A stretch of DNA of 64,000 bases from Anaeramoeba flamelloides (GCA_027625915.1 JANTQA010000023.1:16616001-16680000); one strand, 5' to 3'; counted from the stretch's first letter, positions 1-11,622 are shown. Notes: generated from the letters alone by a model not told the origin. Numbers and translations: made by a program.

Positions 1-75
1 TTCTGTTTGATTAGTAAAATCTATTAATTTCTCAAATAAACCGAAAACTCATGAAAACCTAAGGGTACTTTTTTA
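1..75. repeat. fragment of A-rich dispersed repeat (AAAACTC/AAAACCTA type)
   Basis: The first 75 bases carry the pattern AAATCTATTAATTT, AAATAAACCGAAAACTC and AAAACCTAAGG. The same pattern recurs at about 10100-10460, 45000-45190 and 63765-63910. It is cut off by the window edge. No coding potential is visible. Confidence 0.4.
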
Positions 76-189
76 TTTCTCAAATTAAAAAAAATCAAAG
101 GACATTGTTCCAATATCCAAACAAATTGAACAAAATAAAATATTTTATTCTATTATTTTAAATTTTGGAAAACCTAAAGACACTTCCAA

Positions 190-1060
190 CTTGTATAATC
201 AGCAACTCTATATGTGCATTGGTATATTACTTTTTTTAGTTCATTAATATCTTTTGAATTCCAATTGATTTTATTATTTATTAGTTCGTTAACATTTTTT
301 AATTATTCTAAATTAGGTAGAGATAAATTTTCTAATTTCCATTTGAATTTAAATTTCTTATTTAATTACTGAAATTATCTTATTTTAAATTTTAAATTCT
401 GTTTTTTAAATAAGAGTTGGTGTATTTCGGTTTATATTCCATATTCCATTAATTCATGAATTAATCCAAGAATTTATATAATTTAAGTTTTTATTTCATA
501 ATTAAAATTTCTAACCCATATGCAAATTATATTATTATAAAAGTTTTAAATAATGTATTTTTTAAACTATTATTCAGATAGGGATTGTTATTGAATAGTT
601 TTTTACAAATTTTATCTGTTTCATTTGAATTTTTTAAATTCTAAATCAGGTGTGAAATTATATCAAATAAATACTAAAATATTTAATTTTTTTACAAAAT
701 CTTTTGATATAACTGTTTTAACTTTATTAGGTTTAAATTAAAATTGAATAATAATTTAATATATAGAATTGAATTTCTTATTGTACTTGAATTTAATTTA
801 TTTCCTTTAATAATTAAGATTAAATAATCTGTAAACATTTGTGAATGGTTTGTTAATGTTATGATTTTTAGTTAAAGAAAATGTTTAATTAGTACAAATT
901 AAAAAGATGATAAGGAGTTTTCTTGGAATATACCAAATTCTTCTCCATGATAATATTTTAATAAAATAAAATTAATAATTTCATAAAATTAAATGATTTT
1001 ATCCAATTTTTTTCTCACCAAATTTGAACCGAAATAATCTAAATAGTTTAAAAATGAACT
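190..1060 (-). mobile_element. decayed LINE copy (reverse transcriptase 3' half)
   Basis: Read on the minus strand, this stretch resembles the better preserved LINE at 1364-3513 piece by piece. A remnant of the YADD-box region lies near 826-850 (compare 2777-2801). A peptide like FAYGLEIL matches ILYGLDIY of the thumb region near 500-540. Many stops and shifts are present, so no reading frame survives. It is probably an old copy of the same or a sister family, lying a few hundred bases downstream (in LINE orientation) of the younger copy. Confidence 0.5.
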
Positions 1061-1347
1061 TATCAATCAATACTGCCTAAAATAGCTAGAAATTGAAAAT
1101 ACTTGATTTTTTTTACTACTAAAAAAGACTTTTTAAATAACTTCTAAGAAATCCCAGTACAATACACTCTGTTTAATAATAAAATTGGAATTTTAATAGA
1201 AACATTTTTTTTTAATAAAAAAAAAATAAACATTTGTAATATTATTTATTTTAAGGAATATTATTCAACCACTTTTATGTGAGAAATTGGCATCTTAGAT
1301 AACTGAAATATTTATGATGATTATTAAACAGTATGAAATAAGGAGAG

Positions 1348-1363
1348 AAAATCTCATATTTAT
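1348..1363. repeat. LINE target-site duplication, left copy
   Basis: The 16-base sequence AAAATCTCATATTTAT occurs here and again, identical, at 3514-3529, flanking the LINE reverse transcriptase. The length and exact identity fit target-primed reverse transcription. Confidence 0.75.
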
Positions 1364-3513
1364 GATGATGTTTATTTATGGGGAGGAAAAATCGAATGAT
1401 TTGTCGCCTTGTAAAAGAGGAGTTTTGTTGAGAAAATGAACTTCAAATGAATACTGTAAAAAAATTGTATACCCAAATCAAGAAGATATGGATTATTTTT
1501 ACAACATCTGAAGAGAAAAGTTTGATCATTTCAGAACAGTCCTCGTAGAAGAAAAATATAAAAAGTAAAAAGAAAGAAGAGAATAAGAATAAAAGAGAAG
1601 AAAAGAAAGAATAAAGATAAGAAAAAAAAAAAAAGAGAGAGAGAGAGAGAAGAGGATGAAACGAGTTGGAGAGGGAGGGTTTAGGAAAGAAATTATTGTT
1701 GTGAATTCTGATTAATTATTGCTCTAATTTTCAAATTTTTAAGAAAGAATTCCATTGAAATCTCATAAATTTCTTTGTTGTTCATTAATCTGAATATTAG
1801 ATATGTGTCCTTTTGATTAAATAGATTAGTTCTATTAATAGATTTTAATTCTCCTAATTTGGCCTTCCAAATACTTCTGCTTTTTTTGTATTTGGGGCAA
1901 TCCCAGATAAAATGATCTATTGTTTCGTCTTGATCATTTTTACAATGGCAATCTTTAGACGAGTCAGGTTTGTCCAAGTGATAAGAATACCTTTTCAATC
2001 CATTTGTGAAAGATTTAAATTTGAAAAGAGTAGATGAAGATTTCCACTGTAAGTAATCTTGTTTTTCCCAAAAGTTGTTTGGAAAATTTGTCATTTTTAA
2101 ATATTTTTTCAATTTCCAATTCTCCCTGTTTTGGCTTTTATCGATCTTATCCTGTATTAATTGAATATAATAATTTTTAAATTGATTTTTGAGTTGAAGC
2201 GAGGATGTGAACTTCCAATTAATATTTGGAATATCTGGAAGCTTGAGTTCCTGTGATAAATATTTAAGATTCAATTCTGATATTTTCTGAATGAATTTGG
2301 CTTTTCTTTTTAATATAGAAAATTGGATTGGTTCTATTCGTGTTTCCATTCTCAAAATATCTGTTGGAGTTCCATGTTGAATTTTAAGAATACATTTCAG
2401 TTTTTTATTGATCCAAATATCAATAGTTTTAATTTCTTTATTATTTAGATTATAAATATCTAAACCATATAGAATTTGAGGAAGAATGATTGACTTAAAA
2501 AGTTGAATTCTCAAAGCATTTGAAAGATTACTATTACAATAGATATAATAGTAGTTTGAAAAGTTTATTGAGGCTTTTTGGAGGTTCATTTTGATATGTT
2601 TCTCTTTTTCCAACCAAATTCCTAAATATTTAATCGAAGATAGATCCTGAGTAATTTCGGTTTTTTTTTTCATTTACTTTGAGTCCAAAATTTTTGATAA
2701 TTTTGTAGATGGGTTTGAGTTTGTTATTTATGATTTCTTTTTGATCTTTTCCATTTAGAATTATAATTAAATCATCTGCATACATTTGGACATGATTTGT
2801 ATGAGGTTTGATTCTTTCTAAAATGAAATGAGTAATATAAGCAAAAATAATTGGTGAGAGAGGATCCCCTTGATATACACCTCTACCATCACCCGCATAA
2901 TAGCTTTGTAGAAAGTTAACAATTAATTTGTCATCAATAAATTTTGAAATTGTTTTAACAATTAATTTGTGAGGAATTGAGTCGAAACATTTAGCTAAAT
3001 CAATTGTAATCGCCCAGCAATTTTTGTTTTTCTTTTTTTCCTTTTGGTAATTATAAAGAAAGTTTTTGACTGCTATCCTTGTATCGAATTTAGTTCTGAA
3101 TCCAAATTGTTTCGGATCAATATTAACCCAGGTTTTTTCAATTTTTTTGTATAGAAGTTTTAGAAATATTCTTGCTAAAGAAGAGTTGATTGAGATTGGG
3201 CGATAATTTAAGGTGAGGCCTTCGTCTCCCTTCTTATGGATGAATAATAAGTCTCTTTCTTTAATGAAATTGATAGTTGAGTTATTTGGATTTTTTATCC
3301 AATTATTGAAAACTGTTTGGATAGAGGCGATGAATTGATTGTAAGTTTCATTTTGATTTTGTTGATTTTGAGTTTGTTCTTGCTTGTACAATTTAAGTTT
3401 ATCAAAATATTTTGTTGATTTATTTTTGATCCATTGGATTTGTTCTTTGATTTCTTCTACTGAGAAAAAAGGCTTGTTTGGATCAGTTTTATTTTGATTT
3501 TGAGTATTATTTT
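1364..3513 (-). mobile_element. 5'-truncated non-LTR retrotransposon (LINE)
   Basis: The element lies between two identical 16-bp direct repeats. On the minus strand it codes for the reverse transcriptase and C-terminal region of a LINE, then about 330 bases of 3' untranslated sequence containing a CT/T-rich tract (1555-1660 on the plus strand). The N-terminal part of the ORF (any endonuclease) is missing, so it is a typical 5'-truncated insertion. The 3' end has no clear poly-A tail but reads into CATCAT next to the duplication. It abuts an inverted-repeat element at 3533-3733. Confidence 0.8.
1693..3513 (-). pseudogene. LINE reverse transcriptase ORF, 5'-truncated with one frameshift
   Basis: Two overlapping frames together cover one LINE polymerase. 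The upstream frame (3513 down to about 2630) holds palm motifs: LNYRPISI, FGFRTKFDTRIA, AITIDLAKCFDSIPH (first catalytic Asp), GVYQGDPLSPIIFA, and the YADDLII box. The downstream frame (about 2673 to the stop at 1693) holds the thumb (IKYLGIWL, LYGLDIY) and a C-terminal zinc-knuckle-like CHCKND...DHFIWDCPKYKK. They are offset at a run of ten T on the plus strand (2662-2671), so a single homopolymer slip separates them; this could also be a sequencing error. The frame is open to the truncation point with no start codon. It must be non-autonomous because its 5' part is missing. Confidence 0.8.
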
Positions 3514-3529
3514 AAAATCTCATATTTAT
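3514..3529. repeat. LINE target-site duplication, right copy
   Basis: Identical 16-base copy of the sequence at 1348-1363, on the 5' side of the minus-strand LINE. Confidence 0.75.
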
Positions 3530-3532
3530 TAC

Positions 3533-3733
3533 TACATCAAGTTCCACATTTAAGGTACAAACTTGCTAAGAAATTTAAGGCACAAAAAAAAATCTCAAAT
3601 TAAGGCACAAAATTCAGATTCTAGTAAAATAAATTGTAAAAAAAATAATTCCAAAATTTGTGCCTTAATTTGAGATTTTTTTGTGCTTTAAATTTCGTAA
3701 CAAGTTTGTGCCTTAAAGGGGGAACTGACTGTA
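3533..3733. mobile_element. palindromic MITE-like element, family P copy 1
   Basis: A 201-bp near-palindrome. The left arm (TACA...GTTCCAC, then TTTAAGGYACAAACTTG and AAATTTAAGGCACAAA) is repeated inverted in the right arm ending GGAACTGACTGTA. Only about 70 bases at the centre are not paired. Related copies lie at 10817-11014 and 33359-33559 with almost the same length. No coding capacity, so it would be a non-autonomous DNA element. Confidence 0.65.
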
Positions 3734-4237
3734 TTTCTAATTGTGTATCATTATTCGGAATTTTGTAATCTTAAATAATTTCTAAAAATAACCGAGTAAC
3801 ATCTAATCGTTCATATAAGTACTTTACTATATATAAGATAACCCAAACCAACCCCGATTTAACTCCTCATCCCCAAAGATTAATTGATTCAAGCTAACCC
3901 AACACACCCAACACAACTCATAAAGTCCCTGAAATACTCATACAATTACCCTAACCAATAATAACAATTACTCAAATATAATCAAAAGGTACCATAAACT
4001 CTTTAGAGGGGTTTAAGTAGAAAATGTATAATAGAAAATAATTTCCTCCAGGTAAAATTGTTATTGTACCGTAAATAATTTTCACATAACACTACAGTAT
4101 CTTAAAAGTTCTCCAAATGTTGTTTTAAAGTGGTTAAAAAACTTTTGGACCATTTTTGGAAAATTTTCCAAGGCATAAAAAGAACACGTGTACAAAAAAA
4201 AAATGTAATTTTTATTATTATCTTGCTAAAAGAAATA
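3734..4237. other. intergenic stretch with C-rich degenerate repeats
   Basis: No gene seen. About 3840-3960 is locally rich in C on the plus strand with recurring AACCC, CCCAACAC and CCCTAACC words, unlike the surrounding A/T sequence. A similar patch is at about 62500-62580. Confidence 0.35.
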
Positions 4238-4735
4238 TATAGAGCAGTGAAAAAAATACCCTGACATGAAAAAAATCCCGGACAAGATTTTTAATTGTGA
4301 ATATTAGTAAAATTATTGTGTAATTTCATTTATTTACAATCAAATTCCTTTTTTTAAGAATCGAACTTTTTCAATTATAACCCCCCCCACTTATTGGAAT
4401 GATGATTGATGAAATCACACTTGTTCATTACACCATTCAATCAATCAAAAAACAAGAAGAAAAATTATCATTTTCCAAACTCTAGTAAACCTCAATAAAA
4501 CTGAATTGTTTTTCAAAAAAAGTTGATCATCATATGGCTATCAAACAATTACTCGACTATTCTAGAGACACCTTACTTTGATGAACTTTAGGTAGGTTTA
4601 TTACTATGTTCATAAAAAAATTGGTTATTTATAATAAGGGTTTCATTGAACTTAGATAAATATTTTACTCATACTCACAATTAAAAATCTTGTCCGGGAT
4701 TTTTTTCATGTCAGGTATTTTTTTCCTTACTATAC
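4238..4735. mobile_element. foldback/MITE-like element with ~70-bp inverted ends
   Basis: The left arm (4238-4313) contains GACATGAAAAAAATCCCGG and ACAAGATTTTTAATTGTGA. The right arm (4663-4735) is its near-exact reverse complement. About 350 bases lie between the arms and carry no ORF. This is a single copy in the window. Confidence 0.6.
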
Positions 4736-5261
4736 TATTGAAATGAAAATTTACACTTTAAAAACAAATAAAACAAAAAACAAGAGAAAATTTATTAAAC
4801 AAAATTATTTTTAATTATGTTTTCATAAATAATCTTGATTTAATAATTATTGGGCAATTATTGATGAATAAAAAAACCACATTGTTGAATCTGTTATAAT
4901 TATAAAAAAGATGTAAAATATTTAAAAATTAATTTCTAAATTTCATATTAGAATTAAATAAAACATCCAAAATAAAACATAATGTGAAAAAATTCTACTA
5001 TCTTTCATTAATTTATTTCTTGATATATGGGAGTAATGAAAGATTTTTTTTCACAATAAAAAAAGAAAAAAAAAATGTTTATACTATCGAATAGATTCCA
5101 CTATGTAGAAAAAAGAGGATGTAAACAATTAAAGAAAGTTCTATTATGTAAAAAATAGAAAGCTAAAAGTACAATATAATTTAAGAAAACCCACAAGATC
5201 CAAAAAAAAATGTTTTTTAGATTTTATATGTGGCGCTCTTAAAAATTAAATTTAAATATAA
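4736..5261. other. intergenic, nothing recognised
   Basis: AT-rich sequence with A and T runs; no ORF of note, no family repeat identified on either strand. Confidence 0.4.
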
Positions 5262-5770
5262 ACCATTTTTCAGTCAAAAGGATCTTTTTGAAATGTATAA
5301 ATAGAATATATTTTAACAGGTTTGAATGGGTGTTAGAAGAAAAAATCTATTTTTGAAAATTTCAAAATTGAAATCATTTTTTTACATTTTTTCACATTTT
5401 TCCTAATTTTTTTTTTGATTTTTTTTGGAACTTAATTGAATATAATTTTTTTATTTATTTTAAGATTCTTAGTCACTTGGTAAAAACATGTTATTTTAAT
5501 GTTATTGGTTAGGTTAAAAACGATTGTAGATAAATCCTGTTCATTTCTATTGCAATTCAATTCGATCTTTAATTGAAGATCAAAATAAGTATTGTTGTTT
5601 TTCTCAATCTGACCAAAGAATATAATTTTCAAATTTATAAGAAAATATATAGATTGGTTAGATTTAAATCATACATATGACAACGATTTCTGATGTGGAT
5701 TATTCTATTTATTTCTTATTACTGCTTCAACATCCCTATTATAAAAAATAATTGATATTTGAAAAAAAAA
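5262..5770 (-). repeat. dispersed 650-bp repeat, inverted and internally shortened copy
   Basis: Reverse-complement match to the repeats at 20735-21400 and 59680-60345. The end with TTTCAGTCAAA, the stretch ATCTATTTTTGAAAATTTC and the TGTTGTTTTTCTCAAT segment all recur in the same order. The central hairpin part present in the other copies is absent here. The short open frame at 5432-5632 is part of the repeat and not a gene. Confidence 0.5.
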
Positions 5771-5931
5771 AAATTGGGTTCTTTTCCAGAAAAAAGGTTT
5801 AATTTGATCAACTTTTCTTCAAAAGGTATCATTTGTTGTATTGCCAATTTTAAAAATATCACTACAAACAATCTTTTTGAGGTTATTATCTTGTAAATAA
5901 AAAAAATTAAAAAAACAAAAAAATTAATTCG

Positions 5932-7704
5932 TTAATTAATTTTATTAATGTGAGAATAAAGGTCTAATATTGAATAAAGTTGATAGTCTGAATATTTTTT
6001 AATTAAGCACCCAGAATATGAAAGATTTTCCCCCATATTGAAATAATTGGAGGGATCGATTTTAGTATTCTTTTCAACGGATTTGGGGTTTATTAATTGA
6101 CCAATAATTGCTACGTTATTCCAATTGCAGGATTTTTTGGTTGCTCTAATGTCGTGTATTAAATTGTCACCAAAATAGATGACTTCTTCTGGATTTTTGA
6201 TATTTAAATATTTTTCCAATTGTGCTATGTTTCCGCCCTTAAACACGTTGGGATAATTTGGATAATTGTGAAGTTTTTCAAAATTCTGGTTGTTTTCTTT
6301 TGAGAAAAAATTGGGTTTGTTTCCATTCATCACTACTAAATCAAAGATCGATTGCCAATTTGTATCAAATTGGTTTTGTAAATTTTGTAGTGTGTACCCG
6401 GGGAGGCTATTAGTCAAGAGAAATAATTTTTTGTCTGATTTTTTTAAGAAAGTAAAAAGCTCTCTTAGTTGCTTGGCGAAATCATATACGAAATAAGAAG
6501 GGTCTTTTCGAAACGTTGAGAAGTAGTCACCAGATTTATAATCACTAAAATAATAATGAATTGCGCTGTTGAGATCCTTTAATAATTGAACCGGTGTTTT
6601 ATTTAAATTGACTTTTTGATCATTTTCAAGCATAAGCAGTTGGTTAAAATATTTGCAACTCATATTTTCCAGATGTGTTGCGATAAAGAGATATCTTGAA
6701 TTGAAATTAGACAACAGATTTGATTTTCCATATAATCTATTGATCGATTGTTTATCCAGTTTATTATTACCATGAAACGCTTCCTAAGTTAAAGTATTTG
6801 AAAGTCAGAAAAGAAAACGGTAAGAATAAATTATTTTTTTTGTTTTACAAAATCCTCTTTTTGTTCAAACAAGCTGATTCACAATTTACTGAGACAAGAA
6901 GGCAGATAATAGAAAATGGAAAGAGTACATTGGCTGTCTTTTTTGAAACCAATCTTTTTGTTTCGGACTTTTGAAACAAAATTGTGATGTAATTGTGTGA
7001 TCTGTTAAAAAAGTTCGTACGAAAAGTTATTAAAAAGTGTTGCTCAAGTTGCTTGAATCACACTTTTAAGTTGTATGGGTAACACTTTTTAAGAACTTTT
7101 AACGTGAGCTTTTTTAAAATGGATGTATTTTCCTTTTTTTTTTTTTTTTTTTTTGGATTTACAAAAAGAATCGATCTTGCCCATTTCCAATAAAAAACGA
7201 AAAAAGTTAGTGTTGTTAAATTATTCTTTTTTGGTTCTATAATTAATCAAAAAAAAAGTGAATTTTGGATCAAAGCATAAAGTCTGTAAAAAAGATCTCA
7301 TAAAGTAAGAATAAAAAAAACAATAAAAAGAAAGTGAAGCAACTTACAACAATTTCTTTTTTATAATTAATCCCAAGAATGTTTCCTTCTTTTAAATCCA
7401 AAACTTGTCCTGGTTTACTTATTGACATTGGAAAAGAAATATCTAAAAGTTTGGTAGGATATTTTTTTTTTTCAACCAAATACTTTGTAAAATATTTTTG
7501 AGTGAACTTGGATATATTGTTCACTCGGTAGTATACCAATGTGAAATCAAGATCAAAACCAAGGTATTTTGATTTTTTAAAAGTTTCTAAAAAAGGCTTT
7601 TGAGAACAAAAAAAATTCATAAATGGATTAACAAAAAAAAATGAATTTTCTGAACAAATTGTTGTTGAAATGTAAAGCAAATAAAACTCAACTATTTTGT
7701 TCAC
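5932..7704 (-). CDS. HAD-family 5'-nucleotidase domain protein (NT5DC/cN-II type), two exons
   Basis: Member of the purine 5'-nucleotidase (cN-II/NT5DC) branch of the HAD hydrolases, cytosolic enzymes that dephosphorylate nucleoside monophosphates or related substrates. Exon 1 (about 7704-7348) carries HAD motif I, GFDLDFTLVYY, with the DxDxT nucleophile. Exon 2 (6783-5932) carries the family HGN word (EAFHGNNKL), motif II (FLLTNS), NGNKPNFF and motif IV YFGDNLIHDI. The intron is 6784-7347 with donor GTAAGT and acceptor TTAG; both boundaries are phase 0 and the join reads KKEIVEAFHG, as expected for the family. Visible protein is about 400 residues, near the usual length. The true start is uncertain: the codon at 7704 is GTG just after a stop, the first in-frame ATG is at 7618-7620, and an acceptor-like TTGTTCAG near 7660 suggests a further upstream exon. 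Exact substrate cannot be told. Confidence 0.75.
7003..7118. repeat. inverted repeat inside the NT5DC intron
   Basis: AAAAGTTATTAAAAAGTGTT at 7022-7041 is matched inverted by 7081-7100 with one mismatch. The similarity extends outwards to arms of roughly 38 bases around a 39-base loop. It lies wholly within the intron and may be a short MITE relic. Confidence 0.55.
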
Positions 7705-9431
7705 AATTAATTAGTTGACTGTGTACTCTTTTCTTTTGATATTTTTGGGAAAAATTTATGAATTAATTCAGGCAAAAAGAAATCAAGATAAATTAATGAT
7801 GATTAATAATTAAATGAATTTATTATTCATTGAAAAAATCTAAAGTTTTCAAGTAAACTTATAATTGAACAAATAGACTGAAAAAAACTGTTTAGGGAAT
7901 TGTAATTTCTGAAATTCTCTAAAAGCAAGAAAAAATTTTTGATCAAATCAAAGCGAAATTAAAAAGTAATATTCATCAAAATAGTCTCCGATTTAGATCA
8001 ACAAATCATGAAAGATTTTTTGTTTTGTGAACAATGTAAAAGAAATGTTAGTGTATTTTGAATACCATATTAGGAAATATGAGAATGAAAAAGAGGAATA
8101 ATAATGATTTTCGAACCCAAAAATGTTTATCATTATTAACACTCTAAATAAATAACTTGAACTTTAAGCGGTCTAATTTCCAATAAGTTTTCAAGTCTAA
8201 AAATATCTGAATTAGTTAAAAATTACAAGAAACAAATCAGATCAATTACAATTCTTATTGAGAATGAATATTGGCCCTAGATTTTTAGCCACCGAGTCAT
8301 TCGAATTGTTCACTTGTATTCTTTAATCATATTAATCGTTACACTGGGAATTGTTTTTTCTTCTTTATTATATTAATATGGTTCTTTATGCTTTTTCATA
8401 AGTGAGCAAAGATATTTCCTATTTATCCCCCCCCCCCCAAAGTTAATAGAGTACTTATTTTAACAAATATATAATTAAATCTTATAAACAAACTCATTTA
8501 TCAAATTTAGAGATATGAATTAGGATTTTTTAAAAAAAGAATTTATTTTTTCCTATTTAAATATTCTAGTGTAAAAATCTGATCATTTTTGTTTGGATTT
8601 TATGGATTATGAATAAGTCAAAAAAAAAAAATTGAAAAACTGTTTTTATTTTAATGATATCCCACTTTTCATAATTGTATAGAGTCTAGATAAACAAATA
8701 ACATTACATTTAATCTTGTTTCAATAACCCACAAAATATAAATCAAATATTGAATCCTTAAAGATTTAAGAAAACCGGATTTTTTTTATGTACGATAATT
8801 TATTAAAATTCAAAAAAATTAATCATTAAGTAATATACATTTTTCCAAAGATTTAGAATATAAAAAACTAAAGATTATAATTTAAAAAGTTATTTGCGAA
8901 GATTTCTTAACTTTTAAAATAATTCTTAATAGGTATTTGTTTATGTTATTTGAAAATAATTAAAATGTTAAGAAAAGATAATTAAAAACATTAATATATT
9001 GAATCTTTGTACTATTTTTAACCCACTGACATAATTAATATCATGTTATTAACCAAAAAAAAAAAAAAATAAAATTAAAAAGTAATAATTGATATTAGAT
9101 ATTGAATTTTCTAGGTTTTAAAAAACTATTTTGGGAGATTTTATAATTTAAAAGTTTGGCTTATTCTCTCATATTTTTTAATTCAAAAAAAAAAAAAGAA
9201 AAAATTGATTTGAACTTTTCTTTGGATCAAAAAATTATATTTTTTAAAAGTTGTATAATAATTATTGGATTTTTTTATAATTAAGTATATTTTTTATATT
9301 GGGTTATTTCCTCTACCCGGTAGTTTCATTTTCTTAAAGTATATTTCAGTTCACTTACTTTCCAGACAATAATATTTTGTTCATCTTCAACAAAATAATT
9401 TTTTTATTGAAATAATTTGGAAATACACCAT
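7705..9431. other. intergenic, nothing recognised
   Basis: 1.7 kb of AT-rich spacer upstream of the nucleotidase gene. There are a few homopolymer runs, including ten C at about 8430. No exon-like frame with family resemblance was found, though a small 5' exon of the nucleotidase gene could lie here. Confidence 0.35.
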
Positions 9432-9520
9432 TATAAATATGGAATGTTCTTAATAATGGATTTTTTACAATTTTCAAGACAAATTAAGGTTCCCATGCAT
9501 TTATAAAATTTTTTGTAAAG

Positions 9521-9563
<43 letters not shown>

Positions 9564-9825
9564 ATTATTTTCATAGAATAATGATAATTTTAATCAAAAA
9601 ATAGTTTTTTGGACACCAAAATTTCATTTTTTTTTAAATAATTCTTCAACCAAATTACTGGTATTCTCCGAAATCGATTATATATTGAAAATCCATTCAA
9701 GCTCAAAAATAAATAAATATATATATATATATATTAGTTTACAAAAAATTTTATAAATGCATGGGAACCTTAATTTGTCTTGAAAATTGTAAAAAAGCTA
9801 TTTTTAGCAACATTCCATATTTATA
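9432..9825. mobile_element. foldback/MITE-like element with ~90-bp inverted ends and an AT microsatellite
   Basis: The left arm (9432-9523) contains TTTTTTACAATTTTCAAGAC and AAGGTTCCCATGCATTTATA. The right arm (about 9735-9825) is its nearly perfect reverse complement. Each arm borders a run of TA dinucleotides (about 9522-9560 and 9718-9733). The interior of about 200 bases has no ORF. The high arm identity suggests recent activity or strong hairpin-driven homogenisation. Confidence 0.65.
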
Positions 9826-10099
9826 CTAGAATATTTATTTCTCAAATCAAAATATTTTATGAATAAAACAAAAAGCCTCAAAGAAACTAGATTTAGCCTT
9901 TCAAATATTTAAAAGAATAGATTAAAGATCTTGCATTTACTCTATATTTTTAATTTAAATTCAAATTATGTTATATTTTCCAGAATTTAAAAGAATAGAG
10001 TAAAATCAAAGCTTTTTCTGTATTTCCTTTGAATTCAAGAAAAGTGTGGTTAAGTTATCTTAATTTTTTTTGTTTATTTGTAAAATCAATAAATTTTCT

Positions 10100-10460
10100 T
10101 TAGGTTTTTTTGAGTTATCTATTTATTTATGTAGTGTACTAGGTTTTTTTGAAGTTTTCTATCTTATTGGGAAAATCTATTGATTTTTGTTAGGTTTTTA
10201 GAGTTTTCTATTTATTTGTGAAGTGTTCTAGGTTTTCTTGTAGTTTTATATTTATTTCTTAAGTGTTCTAGGTTTTTTTGAGGTTTTCTATTTTATTTCT
10301 AAAGTTAAAAAAAAAAAAAACCAATGAAAATCTATTGATTTTCAAAATAAATAGAAAACTCAAAAAAACCTAACAAAAATCAATAGATTTTCCAATCAAA
10401 ATAGAAAACCTCAAAAAAACCTTGAATACTTAACAAATAAAACAGAAAACCACAAGAAAA
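10100..10460. repeat. array of ~40-bp units arranged as a large inverted repeat
   Basis: Units built from AGGTTTTTTTGAGGTTTTCT, ATTTTATTTCTAAAG and AAGTGTTCT occur three to four times up to about 10300. After a run of A they reappear as reverse complements (CAATAGATTTTCC, AAAACCTCAAAAAAACC). Related units occur at 1-75, 44985-45190 and 63765-63910. No coding potential. Confidence 0.5.
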
Positions 10461-10816
10461 CAGCAGTTAGTTTTATTTTTTAAATTTTAGAAATAAAAAT
10501 AAAAATAAAAATTAATTTTGTTTAATTTCATAAATTAAAAAACACACCCGTTAACTCTTCCAGAAAATCAAAAAAAATGAGTAAAATTTTTTACTTTACT
10601 CGATTCTTTTAAATTTTGGAAAAGAACTGTTAGGTTTTGTTAAATTCTAGAAATAAAAAAAAAAATTGAATAAATTTTCTTTTTATATCTGAAATTAAAA
10701 AAAAACCTCGGCACTTTACGGTACTTGGTGGTACTTGAAAGCAAGACTACTTATTATTCATTTGGATTTTTATTGTATTTTTAAAGTGGTATCCAACTAG
10801 ATTACTGATTGAAAGT

Positions 10817-11014
10817 TACAGCCAATTCCACTTTTAAGACACAAACTTTAAACGAAATTTAAGGCACAATTAAAATCTCAAATTAAGACAGTAAATACAA
10901 ATTCTAGTATAATAATATTTAAAAAAAAATTCCTAAAAAAGGCCTATAATTTGAGATTTTTTTGTTCATTAAATTTCATTAACAATTTGTATCTCAAAAG
11001 TAGAATAGAATGTA
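10817..11014. mobile_element. palindromic MITE-like element, family P copy 2
   Basis: A 198-bp diverged copy of the 3533-3733 element. It begins TACAGCCAATTCCAC and has the TTTAAGGCACAA and AAATCTCAAATTAAG words inverted in the right half, ending at TGTA. Confidence 0.6.
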
Positions 11015-11622
11015 ATATGGATAAAGACAAAAAAAAAAGAATTGGTAAATTTCAACAATTTATATCAAGATTACATCTTTACGGTCAAAAAATATGAAAT
11101 TTATCTAAAAAGTAATATCTCATAGAGTAAAAAAAAGAATCAGCTTTGAGTTACACTCTATTCGAAAATGAGATCGAGACGAACTTTTAGAAAATAATTT
11201 TAAATTTATCATTTAGGATTTTCAAAATCATTCAGGGATCAGTTTATCTTTCAAAAAAATGTTTTTAACTCTTCAAAATCCTATTTTAGAACCCGAAATC
11301 TTCACTTTGATATATTCTGTGATCACTTGACACAAAATGAATATGTAACCACATTTCTGGTTCTTTCCTTCTCTAATTGTATCTTCTTCAAAATATATTT
11401 TTTCAGTCAAGATAACATTTAAAAAAAAAGGACAAATGATTTTTTGAAGAAAAAGAAAGGAATTAATCATTTTTTCAAAATGGTAACTCTGAAAATGTTT
11501 TAAATTTTGTAAACAATAATTCAAACCATAAAATTTCAAAAAAATATAAAAAGAAAAAATACAAATCAATTCATTTTTTCAAAACTTTTTCTTTTTTTAA
11601 AAACTTATCTTTTGCTTTTTGG
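11015..11622. other. intergenic upstream of the nibrin gene
   Basis: About 600 bases. A minus-strand open frame at 11273-11569 has no ATG at its beginning and no recognisable domain, so I do not call it a gene. The last 45 bases before the nibrin start are T-rich. Confidence 0.35.

Noticed and set aside
1555-1660. Purine tract with GAGAGA considered as a regulatory element
   Set aside because: It falls in the 3' untranslated part of the LINE and is better explained as part of that element.
5432-5632. Minus-strand open frame of 66 codons
   Set aside because: Lies within a copy of the 650-bp dispersed repeat.
11273-11569. Minus-strand open frame divergent from the nibrin gene
   Set aside because: Begins with TTG, no recognisable domain, first ATG is a third of the way in; treated as a chance frame.
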